Assembly: GCA_020638905.1 (NCBI GenBank) | Contig: JACKHP010000025.1 | Coordinates: 1-57,723 of the forward strand | Direction: 5' to 3' | Length of the DNA: 57,723 nt | From: Planctomycetota bacterium | GTDB lineage: Bacteria; Planctomycetota; B15-G4 | Shown here: positions 48,246 to 57,540 of the stretch, piece by piece | Layout: each line of letters starts with the position of its first letter | How positions within the stretch are numbered: the first letter of the stretch is position 1 | The notes under the pieces: model-generated | Told to the model about the DNA's origin: nothing | Database searches by the model: none | The model's input: only the letters and a program-made list of their open reading frames with translations | Translations under genes and position numbers: made by a program

Positions 48246-49352
48246 TCAGCGCGGGCGCATGTAGAACGGAAGGGCGTGCAGCTTGATCTCGTGGCGCGTG
48301 CCCTTGATGTCCATGGCGAGGTGGGTGCCGGGGGCGTCCTTGCCGTCGATCACGTAGGCGGTGCCGATGTTCGTGCCCAGCGTGGGCGAGGGCGATCCGC
48401 TGCAGACCGTGCCGACGAGGGCGTGGTCGAAGTCGACCACGTCGTAGCCCTGGCGCGGCACGCGCTTGCTCTCGGTCGTGAAGCCCGTGAGCCGGCGCTG
48501 CGGACCCTCGACGAGCATGCGCTCGATGGCGGCGCGTCCCGAGAAGTCGTGCTTGTGCTTGATGGGAGCGAAGACGATGCCGGCCTCGACCGGGTTCGTC
48601 GTGTCGTCGAGCTCGTGGCCGTAGAGCGCCATGCCGGCCTCGAGGCGCAGGGTGTCGCGTGCGGCGAGACCGATCGGCGTCACGCCGTGCGTGCGTCCCT
48701 TGTCGAGGATCGCGTCCCAGATGCGGCCGGCGTGCGAGTTCTCGAAGTAGATCTCGAATCCGTCCTCGCCGGTGTAGCCGGTGCGCGAGATCATCGCCGG
48801 GACGTCGAGCACCTTGCCGCGGTAGAAGTTGTAGTACTTGAGCGCCGCGAGGTCGCCGCTGCACAGGTGCGCCATCGTGTCGACCGAGCGCGGCCCCTGG
48901 ATGGCGATCATCGCCAGCTCGTCGGACTGGTCCTCGAGCGTGCAGCCGTAGCGCCTCGCCACCTCGTCCATCCACGCGAGGTCGCGCGCGCGGTTGCCGG
49001 CGTTGATGCAGAAGAAGATCTCGTCGACGTCCTTGTAGATCAGGACGTCGTCCATCGTGGTCCCATCGTCGCGCGCGAAGAACGAGTAGCGGATGGCGCC
49101 CTGCTTGAGCGCCTCGACGTGCACGTGCACGAGGTACTGCGCGGCCTCGACGCGCCGGTCGCCGACGATGCGGCAGCGTCCCATGTGGCACAGGTCGAAC
49201 GTGCCGGCCTGGGTGCGGACGCGCTTGACCTCGTCGAGGATGCCGTCGTACTGCACCGGCATGAGGAAGCCCGAGAAGTCGACCAGTCGGGCGCCGGCCG
49301 CCTCGTGCCGGTCGGTGAGCGGCGTCCGCCGGAGATCGGCCGTGGTGCCCAT
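48246..49352 (-). CDS. gcvT: Aminomethyltransferase (glycine cleavage T protein)
   Basis: A 368-residue folate enzyme that moves the methylene group from aminomethyl-GcvH to tetrahydrofolate and releases ammonia. Typical motifs: DRHEAAGARLVDFSGFLMPV, SRTGYTGEDGFEIY, AARDTLRLEAGMALYGHELD, and GYDVVDFDHALVGTVCSGSP. The ATG at 49352 has GGAG six bases upstream; an in-frame upstream start lacks family similarity. First gene of the gcvT-H-PA-PB-rlmJ-like operon. Confidence 0.96.
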   Translation of the reverse strand: MGTTADLRRTPLTDRHEAAGARLVDFSGFLMPVQYDGILDEVKRVRTQAGTFDLCHMGRCRIVGDRRVEAAQYLVHVHVEALKQGAIRYSFFARDDGTTMDDVLIYKDVDEIFFCINAGNRARDLAWMDEVARRYGCTLEDQSDELAMIAIQGPRSVDTMAHLCSGDLAALKYYNFYRGKVLDVPAMISRTGYTGEDGFEIYFENSHAGRIWDAILDKGRTHGVTPIGLAARDTLRLEAGMALYGHELDDTTNPVEAGIVFAPIKHKHDFSGRAAIERMLVEGPQRRLTGFTTESKRVPRQGYDVVDFDHALVGTVCSGSPSPTLGTNIGTAYVIDGKDAPGTHLAMDIKGTRHEIKLHALPFYMRPR

Positions 49353-49450
49353 GGTGCGCTCCGCTTGCAGGGGTCTCGAAAGACCGGCCACTATCGCACC
49401 AACCGGCCCGTCGACACCAGAGGCCGCGGCCCCCGGGAGCGCGTCCCGGG

Positions 49451-49987
49451 TCAGTCGTCGAAGAGCTTCTTCGCGACGTCGTCCCAGTCGACTTCGCTGC
49501 CCTCGCCGGGACGGATCGCGGGCAGGTGCCGCAGCCGCTCGGCCTCCTCGCGGGTCGTGAAGTCGCCCTGGGCCCCGGCGGGTCTGGACGTTCGCAGCGC
49601 CGCCGAGCGCTCGCGCGCCCCGGCGGGCGCCTGGGCCTGTCCGCGGGGCTCGATCACGATGCGGTAGTGCAGCCGCGGGGCGGCCTCGGGACGGGCGCGC
49701 AGCGACGCGATGAAGTCGTCGGGGAAGCCCTCGAGCGCGTAGCGTCCCGGGTCGGCGCAGCGCGCCTGGTGGAACAGCTCGGCCGCGCGCCGCATGTCGC
49801 GCTCGCGATAGGCGATCTTGCCCAGCAGCAGGTAGGCGTCGAAGGACGCGTGCCCGCGGGACAGGGCCTCGTCGAGGTGTCGTCCCGCGGTGCGGATGCG
49901 CCCCGCGCGATAGGCTCGGCGTCCGCTCCAGAAGTGGTACCTGGCGCGCAGGCCCGACATGAACTTGCGGAGAGCGAAGGACGTCAT
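49451..49987 (-). CDS. Small TPR-like protein
   Basis: A 178-residue protein with a basic N-terminus (SGLRARYHFWSGRRAYRAGR) and one or two TPR-like helix pairs (AGRHLDEALSRGHASFDAYL, LLGKIAYRERDMRRAAELFH). The C-terminal half is charged and Pro/Ala-rich, ending in an acidic SEVDWDDVAKKLFDD. It lacks a signal peptide. An extended -10-like TGC-TACCCT sits about 35 bp upstream on the minus strand (50028-50021). Function unknown. Confidence 0.7.
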   Translation of the reverse strand: MTSFALRKFMSGLRARYHFWSGRRAYRAGRIRTAGRHLDEALSRGHASFDAYLLLGKIAYRERDMRRAAELFHQARCADPGRYALEGFPDDFIASLRARPEAAPRLHYRIVIEPRGQAQAPAGARERSAALRTSRPAGAQGDFTTREEAERLRHLPAIRPGEGSEVDWDDVAKKLFDD

Positions 49988-50113
49988 GGTGCCGACCGGG
50001 GAACCTCGGATGCGGGACTCAGGGTAGCACGCGCCCCGCGAACGGTCACCCTGGCGGAGGGTGACGAAACGGTCGTCCGAGGGGATTCGCGGCCGTCCTG
50101 GGCGCTCCCCGTC

Positions 50114-53100
50114 CTACGGTTTCTCGAGCGTGATCGTGAGCGGATCGTCGGCCAGGCGCACGGTGACCGTCCCCGAGCGCACGACGCTGTCGCCGGCTTT
50201 CACCGTGAGGTCGTACGACCCGGACGCGACCCGTCCCACGCGCAGGCGGCCGCCCTGGGCAAGTTGCCCCAGCAGGCTGTCCATCGACGACAGGTCGAGC
50301 GGGATCCGGCCCAGGGAGTCGGCCACCTGGGCCGAGAGCTCGTGCAACGAGTAGGGACCGGGATCGACGAACACCTCGACGCCGTCGGGCAGGGTCACGT
50401 CGGCCCGCGCCACGTGTCCGCGCGAGACGTTCAGCGCGGGGACGCGCGTGAACGCGTGGCTCGTCCCGCCCAGGGCCAGGCTGTACGGACCCGGCTCGAG
50501 TCCGTCGACGTGGAACATGCCGGCGTGGTCGGTGGACGTCTCCGAGAGCACCGAGAGCCAGCGCCCCGCGATCTCGTCGCGCACCCAGACCGGTGCGCCG
50601 GCCACCGGCTTGCCGCGCGCGTCCGTGACGAGGCCCTCGATGCCCGCCCCGGGACGCAGCGTGACGCGCAGCGTGGTGGCCGGCTTGCCGTCCGTGACGC
50701 GCACGCCGCCCACGCGCTGGAAGGCCCAGCCCGTGTCGCCGACGCCGAGCAGGTTGCGTCCGCCGACGGCCACGTCGTACGTGCCGGTGGACAGGTGGCC
50801 GAAGCGCGTGTGTCCGCCGTCCTTCGAGAAGGCCTCGCCGACGCGGTTGCCGGTGCGCTCGAGGAAGCTGCTCGCGGTGCGGCCGGCGTCGGTGCGTTCG
50901 ACGATCACGCGCACGCCGTCGACGCCGTGGGCGCTCTCGTCGGAGAGCAGCACCTCGAGCACGCCGCCGGGCACGTGCAGGTCGTGCACCTGCACGGCCA
51001 TGTCGAGCACGTCGACCACGTCGCTCACCGGAGCGCTGGGCTGGCTCCCGGCGGTGAAGTCCGACATGTCGGGCATGACCTGCAGCAGGTATTCGCCGGG
51101 GCGCAGGCCCGACAGCTCGTAGCGCCCGTCGTCGTCGGCGGTGGCCATGCGCACGTCGGCTCCGCCGTCCTGCAGGACCGCGAAGACCAACGCCTTGGCC
51201 TGCGGGCCGTCGGACGACGAGACGAGTCCGCGCAGCGTCGTGCCGGGCGCGTCGTCGCGCGAGAGGTCGACCTCGAGGTCTTCGTCGGCGGCCACGGTGA
51301 CGCTCTTGGTGACGAGCTTCTCCATGTAGTCGCCGGCGTCGAAGTCGCCCACGTCGACGGTGAAGTCCATGCGCGTCACGCGGTAGCTGCCGGGTTCGAG
51401 GCCGAGCACCTCCCAGCGCCCGTCGGAGTCGCTGCTCGCGCGCTTCATCGTGCGTCCGGTGGCGTCGGCGGCGAGCACGGTCACGTCGTGGGCCGGCTGC
51501 CCGCGTCCGTCGACGATGCGTCCGTAGAGGCGCGCGCCGCCCGAGAGGCGCACGAGGCCCACGTCGAGGGTCTGGCCCGAGCGCACGAACGTGTCGGGCA
51601 GCGTCTCGTCGACGTGGCCCTCGTGACGCACGGTCAGGGTGACGGGATCCTCCGACAGCCCCGACAGCTCGAAGCGTCCGTCGTCGTCGGTGGTGGCGCG
51701 CGGCGGCGTCCCGCTGAACAGCTCCTTGTAGGTGGACATCATGTCGGTGCCGCCGGTGGTCACGAGCGCGCCGCCGAGGGGCGCGCCGGTGCGTCCGTCG
51801 ACGACGGTGCCCGTGATGCGGCCCTCGAGCGGCACCATCAGGATCACGCCCGTGGTGGCCTTGCCGGCCTCGGCGCGGAGGCCCGAGCGCACGACGCGCG
51901 CGTGTCCCTCGGCCGTGAGCAGGAGGGTGTACGGACCGGGCTGCAGCCCGTCGAGCAGGAAGCGCCCCTCGTCGTGGCGCACGTGCAACGGCGGACGGGA
52001 GGCCTCGAGCCGGTCCTGGAGCTCGAACATGTCGGCCATCGAGAACGAGCCGTCGCCCGCGTAGCAGGCCAGCGTGTAGGACGTGAGCGGGTCGCCCGTG
52101 TCGAGGTCCATCGCGATGCCGGCGATCGACGTGGTGTCGCCCAGCGTGAGCAGCAGGTCCTCGGCGCCGGCGTCCGCCTCGAGCGACGCGGAGACGCGTC
52201 CCGGGGCGCGGGCGCGCACCTTGAGCTTGCCCTCGTCGTAGCCCGAGAGCACGAAGCGGCCGTCGCCGTCGACGTCCTTCCAGTGCCGGTAGGTGCGGTC
52301 CATGTTGGCGCGCACGTCCATCATGCTGGGCGGGAGCGCGGCCATGACCTCGGCCTCGGGCACCGGCTCGCCGCGCGCGTCGACCACGCGTCCCGAGACC
52401 GACAGCCCGCGCCGGACGCGCAGCTCGACGTCGGACAGGCGCTGGCCCGGTGCCAGCTCGAACGACTCGCCGATCGACGGGACGCGGTCGCGGGCCGCCA
52501 CGATGAGCCGGTAGCCGCCCGCCGCCACGCCGCGGAACTCGAAGCCTCCCGAGGCGTCGCTCGTGCGCTCGATCTCCGGCGGACGGGCGTCGTTGCCGAA
52601 CGACATCGCGGACACGTCGGTGGCCACCAGCCGCACGTCGGCGTCGGCCAGCGGCGTCTCGTCCTCGTCGATCACCCTCCCGGACACGCCGGCGCCGAGA
52701 GGCAGCAGCAGGTCGACCTCGCGCACCTCGTCCGGCTGCAGCGCGTCGACCGAGGCCACCGCGCCCTGCACGTCGCCGGTCGACTCGGCGGCCAGCTTGA
52801 AGGCCACGTCGCTCGGCAGAGGACCGAGCCGGAAGCGGCCCTCGGAATCGCTGCGGGCGAAGTCGGCCGAGAGGCCCTTGCCCTGGCCCTCGAGGAACGT
52901 GAACGGATCCATCGGGACGGAGATCGTGAGCCGGCTGCCCGACACGGGTCGGCCGTCGTCGTCGTGGACGAAGCCCTCGAGGGCCGCGCCGCGCGTGATG
53001 GCGACGGTCACCTCGACCGGCGACCAGGTCTCGTCCGTCGCGGCATCACGCGGCAAGGCGTCGTCGACGCGCTCGACGCCGTCCGTGGGCGGCGGGATCT

Positions 53101-53773
53101 CTTCGGGCAGCGTGACCTTCGGCGGCAAACCCGCGATGCGTGGAGGGTCGGGCGCCCACCACGTGGCGTGTTCGACCTGCACCCAGCACGCCATGCGCGG
53201 CACCTTCGCGATGCGGAAGCTGCCGTCGGACGCCACCGGGGTGCGCGTCACGAGCGCGAGGCGCGCGTCGCGCGCGCGCAGCGAGTCGCGATCGTTCGGA
53301 CCCTGCGAGAAGACCTCGGCCTCGTCCGGGAAGGTCTCGTCGCGCGCCGTGCCGAGAGAGATCGTGCGCAGCCGCGGCGAAGGACGCGTCCAGCGCAGGT
53401 GCACGGCGAGGCCGTCGGGCAGAGGCCCGCCGTCGAGGGCCACCACGCGTCCGCTCAGGGCGCCCTCGCGGAGCTCGATCTCGGCCGCGGCGCTCTCGCG
53501 CTCGGCGGCCTCCGCGGCCGCGCGCGCCGGCGCCGAGACCTCGTCCTCGAGGCTCTCGCTCGCGCGGGGACCGGGCAACTCGAGCGCCATGCCCGGCAGG
53601 CTGGCGCCGTCCGCGCCGCGTTCGAGACGCGCCGACTCGTCGGAGGCGTCGCCTCCCGCCAGCCAGAAGGCCGCCGCACCGAGGGCGCCGAGCACGAGCA
53701 CGACCGCCACCAGCACGCCGGGTCCCGCGCCTGCCCGCGCGCGGCGGGGTTCATCCGGGTGCGTCGTGGACAT
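50114..53773 (-). CDS. Giant membrane-anchored protein with about nine carboxypeptidase-regulatory-like modules
   Basis: A 1219-residue protein with one transmembrane helix near residues 19-39 (GVLVAVVLVLGALGAAAFWL), an acidic linker, then roughly nine beta-sandwich modules of about 85-110 residues. Each has a G.V.D..G.P..GA.V strand pair and a closing DGRF.L.GL.PG.Y.L.V motif, for example GRVIDEDETPLADADVRLV, GTVVDGRTGAPLGGALVTTG, GRIVDGRGQPAHDVTVLAAD and GLVTDARGKPVAGAPVWVRD. No catalytic domain. The ATG at 53773 has GGGAG seven bases upstream. It is divergent from a protein of the same design across 330 bp. Likely displayed outside the cytoplasmic membrane; ligand unknown. Confidence 0.85.
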   Translation of the reverse strand: MSTTHPDEPRRARAGAGPGVLVAVVLVLGALGAAAFWLAGGDASDESARLERGADGASLPGMALELPGPRASESLEDEVSAPARAAAEAAERESAAAEIELREGALSGRVVALDGGPLPDGLAVHLRWTRPSPRLRTISLGTARDETFPDEAEVFSQGPNDRDSLRARDARLALVTRTPVASDGSFRIAKVPRMACWVQVEHATWWAPDPPRIAGLPPKVTLPEEIPPPTDGVERVDDALPRDAATDETWSPVEVTVAITRGAALEGFVHDDDGRPVSGSRLTISVPMDPFTFLEGQGKGLSADFARSDSEGRFRLGPLPSDVAFKLAAESTGDVQGAVASVDALQPDEVREVDLLLPLGAGVSGRVIDEDETPLADADVRLVATDVSAMSFGNDARPPEIERTSDASGGFEFRGVAAGGYRLIVAARDRVPSIGESFELAPGQRLSDVELRVRRGLSVSGRVVDARGEPVPEAEVMAALPPSMMDVRANMDRTYRHWKDVDGDGRFVLSGYDEGKLKVRARAPGRVSASLEADAGAEDLLLTLGDTTSIAGIAMDLDTGDPLTSYTLACYAGDGSFSMADMFELQDRLEASRPPLHVRHDEGRFLLDGLQPGPYTLLLTAEGHARVVRSGLRAEAGKATTGVILMVPLEGRITGTVVDGRTGAPLGGALVTTGGTDMMSTYKELFSGTPPRATTDDDGRFELSGLSEDPVTLTVRHEGHVDETLPDTFVRSGQTLDVGLVRLSGGARLYGRIVDGRGQPAHDVTVLAADATGRTMKRASSDSDGRWEVLGLEPGSYRVTRMDFTVDVGDFDAGDYMEKLVTKSVTVAADEDLEVDLSRDDAPGTTLRGLVSSSDGPQAKALVFAVLQDGGADVRMATADDDGRYELSGLRPGEYLLQVMPDMSDFTAGSQPSAPVSDVVDVLDMAVQVHDLHVPGGVLEVLLSDESAHGVDGVRVIVERTDAGRTASSFLERTGNRVGEAFSKDGGHTRFGHLSTGTYDVAVGGRNLLGVGDTGWAFQRVGGVRVTDGKPATTLRVTLRPGAGIEGLVTDARGKPVAGAPVWVRDEIAGRWLSVLSETSTDHAGMFHVDGLEPGPYSLALGGTSHAFTRVPALNVSRGHVARADVTLPDGVEVFVDPGPYSLHELSAQVADSLGRIPLDLSSMDSLLGQLAQGGRLRVGRVASGSYDLTVKAGDSVVRSGTVTVRLADDPLTITLEKP

Positions 53774-54103
53774 CGCGGTGCTCCCTGCCGGGGATGGGCT
53801 GCCGACCCGAATGTCCATTGTGCCGCCGGGACCGGGCGCCGCCGGGTGGCGAAAGTCCGGCGCTCGGGTGGGCGGGGTGCGAAGCGCAGCGCGACGACCG
53901 CCCGCGTCCTGCGCGAGACCGACGGCGGCGCGCCTCGATCGCGAGCGCCACTCACGGCTCGTGCCCCGGTTGCAGTGCCGCGGGACCGCGGCGCGCTCGC
54001 GCGGCGCAGGCGCGTCCCCCCGGACCGTCGGAGCGGGACGCGGCTGGCTCGCGGCACGCACTGCTAGACTCGACCCGGGCGTCCACCGTCTCCCGGAGTC
54101 GCG
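53774..54103. other. 330-bp divergent promoter region between two giant anchored proteins
   Basis: No gene. It separates two divergently transcribed genes of the same architecture. An extended -10 for the rightward gene is at 54062-54070. On the minus strand CACAAT at about 53825-53820 is a weak -10 candidate for the leftward gene. No long repeat was seen. Confidence 0.4.
54062..54070 (+). promoter_or_regulatory. Extended -10 element of the giant protein gene at 54104
   Basis: TG-C-TAGACT, with a predicted start about 27 nt before the ATG and GGAG five bases before it. The -35 region is weak, as tolerated by extended -10 promoters. Confidence 0.42.
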
Positions 54104-56947
54104 ATGTCACGCGTCCTGTCGATCGCCGCGCTCGGCGTGGCCGCCGCCGTGACGGCCGCGGTCTTCCTGCTCGGTGACGACGGGCCCGGCGAGGCGCGCG
54201 TGGCGCTCGAGCGGCCGGGGACGACGAGCGTCGCAGGACCGCGGGCCGACGCGCTCGATCCGACGCTGGCGCGTCCGGCGGCCGACGAGGCGGCCTCGCT
54301 CGCGTTGCCGCCGGGTCCGCCGGTCGACGATCCGCTGGCCGCGGCCCACGCCCTGGGACGTCCCGCGCTCACGGCGCACGTGGGCGGCCTGCTGCTCGAC
54401 GCCGACGGCGCGCCGATCGTCGGCGAGCCGGTCGACCTGCTCGTGCTCGACGACCCGTGGGAGGCGCGCGAGCGCGGCGTCGACGACGATCTCGCGCCGC
54501 CCGAACCGATCGCGCGCGCCGTGTCGTCCACCGACGGACGCTTCGTGCTGGCCGCGCGTGCCGGTGCCGCGCACGCGCTGCTGGCCGGCGGACGGCGCTT
54601 CGCGCGCCTCGCGTTGCCGGACGTCCACGCGGGCGACGACCTGCGCCTCGTGCTCGAACCGGCGGGCGTCGTGCGCGGCATCGTGCTCGATCCCGAAGGC
54701 CTGCCCGTGCCCGGCGCGCACGTCGCGGTGCTCGGCGACCCGCAGCAGACGCTGGGCGAGGCCGACGACGAGGGACGCTTCGAGCTGTCGCCGCTGTCGG
54801 CCGATCCGGTACGCGTCGTCGGTTGGTGCGACGGATTCGGGGTGGGCGCGCTCGACGACGTCCAGCCCGGCGGCGACGACGTCGAGCTCGAGCTCCCGTG
54901 GACGCGCGATCTCGTCGTGCGCGTGGTCGCGCGCGGCGACGACGAGCCGGTGGCCGGCGCGCACGTCGAGCTCTCGCTCGACCTGCTGGCGCGCGACGTC
55001 GACGCCCTCGATCCGCTGCCCGACCTGCACCACCTCGCCACGCTCGAGGGCGACGCCGCCGACGACGGACGAGCCGTCATCCCCGGCGCGCCGTCGGTCG
55101 GCTTCGCGCTGGCGGTCACGGCCGACGGGTACTTCCCGTCCGACGTCGACAAGCACCGCACGCGTCCCGTGCGCGACGACGAGGAGGTCGTCGTGTGGAT
55201 GCGTCCGCTGGGCACGTTCGAGGCGCGCGTGATCGACGGCGAGACGGGCGAACCGGTGCCCGGCGCCGACGTGAGCGTGCTCGACGAGCACGAGCAGGTG
55301 CAGTTCGAGGCGCAGAGCGACGCCGACGGCCTGGCGCAGCTCGTGCTCGACGACTGGCGCGGCGCGGGCCGCCCCGAGCTGCTGGCCGTCGACGCGCTCG
55401 GGCGCAGCGCGCGCGTGCGTCCCGGCAAGGACGAGGTCGACGGCGGCGAGGAGATCGAGTTGCCGCTGCGCGCGCCGGTCGAGCTGCGCGTGCAGGTGGT
55501 CGACGCGGGCGAACCGGTCGCCGGCGCCGAGGTCTGCGCGCGCTCCGGAGGACAGGCTCGCACGCTGGGCGAGACCGACGCGACGGGCTTCGTCGAGCTC
55601 GAACACCGCCTGCAGGGTGGACGCGTCGAAGGCGTGCGTGTCGAGGCGCGCTTCGGCGAGCGCACCAGCCTGTCGGCCGTGGTCGAGCTCGAGGCCGAGC
55701 GCGATCCGTCCGAGCCGATCGTGCTCGACCTGGCCGACGGGCTCTTCGTGGCGGGCCTGGTCGCCGACAGCGCGGGGCAGCCCGTGCCCGGCGCGCGCAT
55801 CGCGGGTCACGGCTACGCCGACGTCGACGGCCGCTTCTCGGCCGGACCGTTCCTTGCCGACGACCGTCCGAAGCTGGTGGTCTCGGCCGACGGCATGCGC
55901 ACGACGACGGTTCGTCCCGAGGTGCCGGTCGACGACCTGCTCGTGACGCTCGAGCCCGTCATCGTGTGGGAGGGACGGGTGCGCGACGCCGCGAGCACGC
56001 TGCCGCTCGACGACTTCGTCCTGCGCCTCGAGCGCGAGGACGTGCGCGACGGCGTGCGCGACTTCCACGACGTGGGCGGGCGCGTGCACCGCGACCCGCT
56101 CGAAGCCGGCGCGTTCGCGGTCGAGCTCCCCGACGAGGGACGCTACCGTCTGCGCGTCGGTGCGCGCGACATGCTGCAGGCGTACACGTACGCGGTCGAC
56201 TTCGACGGCGTCCACGCGCCGCCGTTCGCGGACGTGCTGCTCTCGCCCGCGGCGGTGCTGTGGATCACGCTGCTCGACGCGTCCGGCGCGCCGGTCGCGG
56301 GCGTGAACCTCTCGGTGTTCGACTTCGAGGCGACCCGCGCGCCGAAGCGCGATGGCAGGCGCGCCGGCGCGATCGCCAACACGCGCACCGGCGACGACGG
56401 GCGGGCGCGCTTCCCGCTGGGCACGGGCGGCAGCTTCCGCGTGGCCGCGGGGCGCGGCGGGTGGCTCGACGACGGACGCATCGACGTCGCGCCCGGTCCG
56501 CCGCAGGAGCGCACGTTCCGGCTGGGTCCCACGGGCGACGTGGTCGTGCGGCTGACCGATGCGCAGGGACGTCCCGTCGAGCGCGCGAAGATCACGCTGC
56601 GCAGCCAGGGTCGCGAGGGTCCGTCGGTGCACCGCACGCTGCGTCCCGAGGGCGCGCCCGACGAGGTGCGCGTCGAGCGCCTCCCGCCGGGGACCTACGC
56701 GCTCGAGGTGCGTCAGCGCGCGCTCGGTGCACCCGCGCGCGAGGTCGTCGTCGGTCCGGGACGCACGACGTTCGTCGACGTGCTCATGACCGAGGGCGGC
56801 GACGCCGGCCGCGGACGGGACGACCGCCGCGGCGATCGTGGTCGCGGCGGCAAGCAGGACGTCCCGGGCGGCAAGTCCGACAAGGGCGGCAAGGACAAGA
56901 ACGGCAAGGCGAAGGACGGCAAGGGCAAGTCGGGCAAGCGCAAGTGA
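54104..56947 (+). CDS. Giant membrane-anchored multi-sandwich protein with basic Lys/Gly tail
   Basis: A 947-residue protein. An N-terminal signal-anchor (residues 4-23) is followed by an acidic/Pro linker and about nine carboxypeptidase-regulatory-like modules, for example GIVLDPEGLPVPGAHVAVLG, ARVIDGETGEPVPGADVSVL, GLVADSAGQPVPGARIAGHG and VVRLTDAQGRPVERAKITLR. The last 45 residues switch abruptly to a highly basic low-complexity tail (GRGRDDRRGDRGRGG, then repeated GGK/GK units ending KSGKRK). Such a tail could bind nucleic acid or anionic polysaccharide, or act as a surface retention signal. The ATG has GGAG five bases upstream. Confidence 0.85.
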   Translation: MSRVLSIAALGVAAAVTAAVFLLGDDGPGEARVALERPGTTSVAGPRADALDPTLARPAADEAASLALPPGPPVDDPLAAAHALGRPALTAHVGGLLLDADGAPIVGEPVDLLVLDDPWEARERGVDDDLAPPEPIARAVSSTDGRFVLAARAGAAHALLAGGRRFARLALPDVHAGDDLRLVLEPAGVVRGIVLDPEGLPVPGAHVAVLGDPQQTLGEADDEGRFELSPLSADPVRVVGWCDGFGVGALDDVQPGGDDVELELPWTRDLVVRVVARGDDEPVAGAHVELSLDLLARDVDALDPLPDLHHLATLEGDAADDGRAVIPGAPSVGFALAVTADGYFPSDVDKHRTRPVRDDEEVVVWMRPLGTFEARVIDGETGEPVPGADVSVLDEHEQVQFEAQSDADGLAQLVLDDWRGAGRPELLAVDALGRSARVRPGKDEVDGGEEIELPLRAPVELRVQVVDAGEPVAGAEVCARSGGQARTLGETDATGFVELEHRLQGGRVEGVRVEARFGERTSLSAVVELEAERDPSEPIVLDLADGLFVAGLVADSAGQPVPGARIAGHGYADVDGRFSAGPFLADDRPKLVVSADGMRTTTVRPEVPVDDLLVTLEPVIVWEGRVRDAASTLPLDDFVLRLEREDVRDGVRDFHDVGGRVHRDPLEAGAFAVELPDEGRYRLRVGARDMLQAYTYAVDFDGVHAPPFADVLLSPAAVLWITLLDASGAPVAGVNLSVFDFEATRAPKRDGRRAGAIANTRTGDDGRARFPLGTGGSFRVAAGRGGWLDDGRIDVAPGPPQERTFRLGPTGDVVVRLTDAQGRPVERAKITLRSQGREGPSVHRTLRPEGAPDEVRVERLPPGTYALEVRQRALGAPAREVVVGPGRTTFVDVLMTEGGDAGRGRDDRRGDRGRGGKQDVPGGKSDKGGKDKNGKAKDGKGKSGKRK

Positions 56948-56988
56948 AGCGTGGCCCGGTGCCGCGGTCCTCCGTGTGCGTCCTGCTC

Positions 56989-56997
56989 TGCTAAGGT
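56989..56997 (+). promoter_or_regulatory. Extended -10 element upstream of the DUF4280 gene
   Basis: TG-C-TAAGGT, about 100 bp upstream of the ATG at 57097. It suggests that the PAAR-like gene has its own transcript. Confidence 0.35.
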
Positions 56998-57096
56998 GAT
57001 GGGACGCCGGCCGGGGACCCGCTCTCCGCCGGTGCGCGTGGGAGCGCGGGGCGCGAGGTCCCGCCACCTGGGCCGCGTGATGCCGGAGGGACGGTC

Positions 57097-57486
57097 ATGG
57101 GCGAGCAGGTCGTGATGGGCGCGATGATGCAGTGCAGCTTCGGGATGGCACCGTCGACGCTCGTCGTCCCGCCGGCGAACCGCACCATGGCCGACATGGT
57201 GCCCGCGGCGAACATCATGGATTTCAAGCCGATGGTGAACATCCCGCCCTTCGGCATGTGCCAGACACCGTCGAACCCCGCGGTGGCCGCCGCGACGGCC
57301 GCCGCGCTCGGCGTGCTCACGCCGATGCCCTGCATCCCCGTCACGACCGCGCCCTGGGCACCCGGTTGTGCGAAGGTGCTGATCGGCAACATGCCGGCGC
57401 TCGACAAGAACAGCACCTGCATGTGCACGTGGGGCGGCGTGATCTCGATCAAGCAGGCCGGCTCGGTGAAGACCAAGATCGGGTGA
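57097..57486 (+). CDS. DUF4280 (PAAR-like) domain protein
   Basis: A 129-residue stand-alone PAAR-like protein. It starts with the family motif VVMGAMMQCSFGMAPSTLVV and contains NIPPFGMCQTPSNPAV, a central MPCIPVTTAPWAPGCAKVLI and NMPALDKNSTCMCTWGGVIS. Conserved Cys residues (C13, and C, CMC near the end) may bind a metal at the tip. DUF4280/PAAR proteins cap the spike of contractile injection machines (T6SS or related) or carry effectors. No other injection-system gene is visible in the window. GGAGGGA precedes the ATG. Confidence 0.87.
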   Translation: MGEQVVMGAMMQCSFGMAPSTLVVPPANRTMADMVPAANIMDFKPMVNIPPFGMCQTPSNPAVAAATAAALGVLTPMPCIPVTTAPWAPGCAKVLIGNMPALDKNSTCMCTWGGVISIKQAGSVKTKIG

Positions 57487-57526
57487 GACGGATCGAGCGC
57501 CGAGCCGAAGCGCTTCGCGTCACCAG

Positions 57527-57540
57527 CGCGCCCTGGCGCG
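57527..57540. terminator. Candidate bidirectional terminator hairpin
   Basis: CGCGCC/GGCGCG with a CT turn lies between the convergent genes ending at 57486 and 57541, next to a 12-bp palindrome CGAAGCGCTTCG at 57506-57517. No U tract. Confidence 0.33.

Noticed and set aside
49526..54067. A 1513-codon plus-strand frame
   Set aside because: Antisense shadow of gcvT-flanking genes and the giant multi-module protein, whose repeats generate long stop-free complements.
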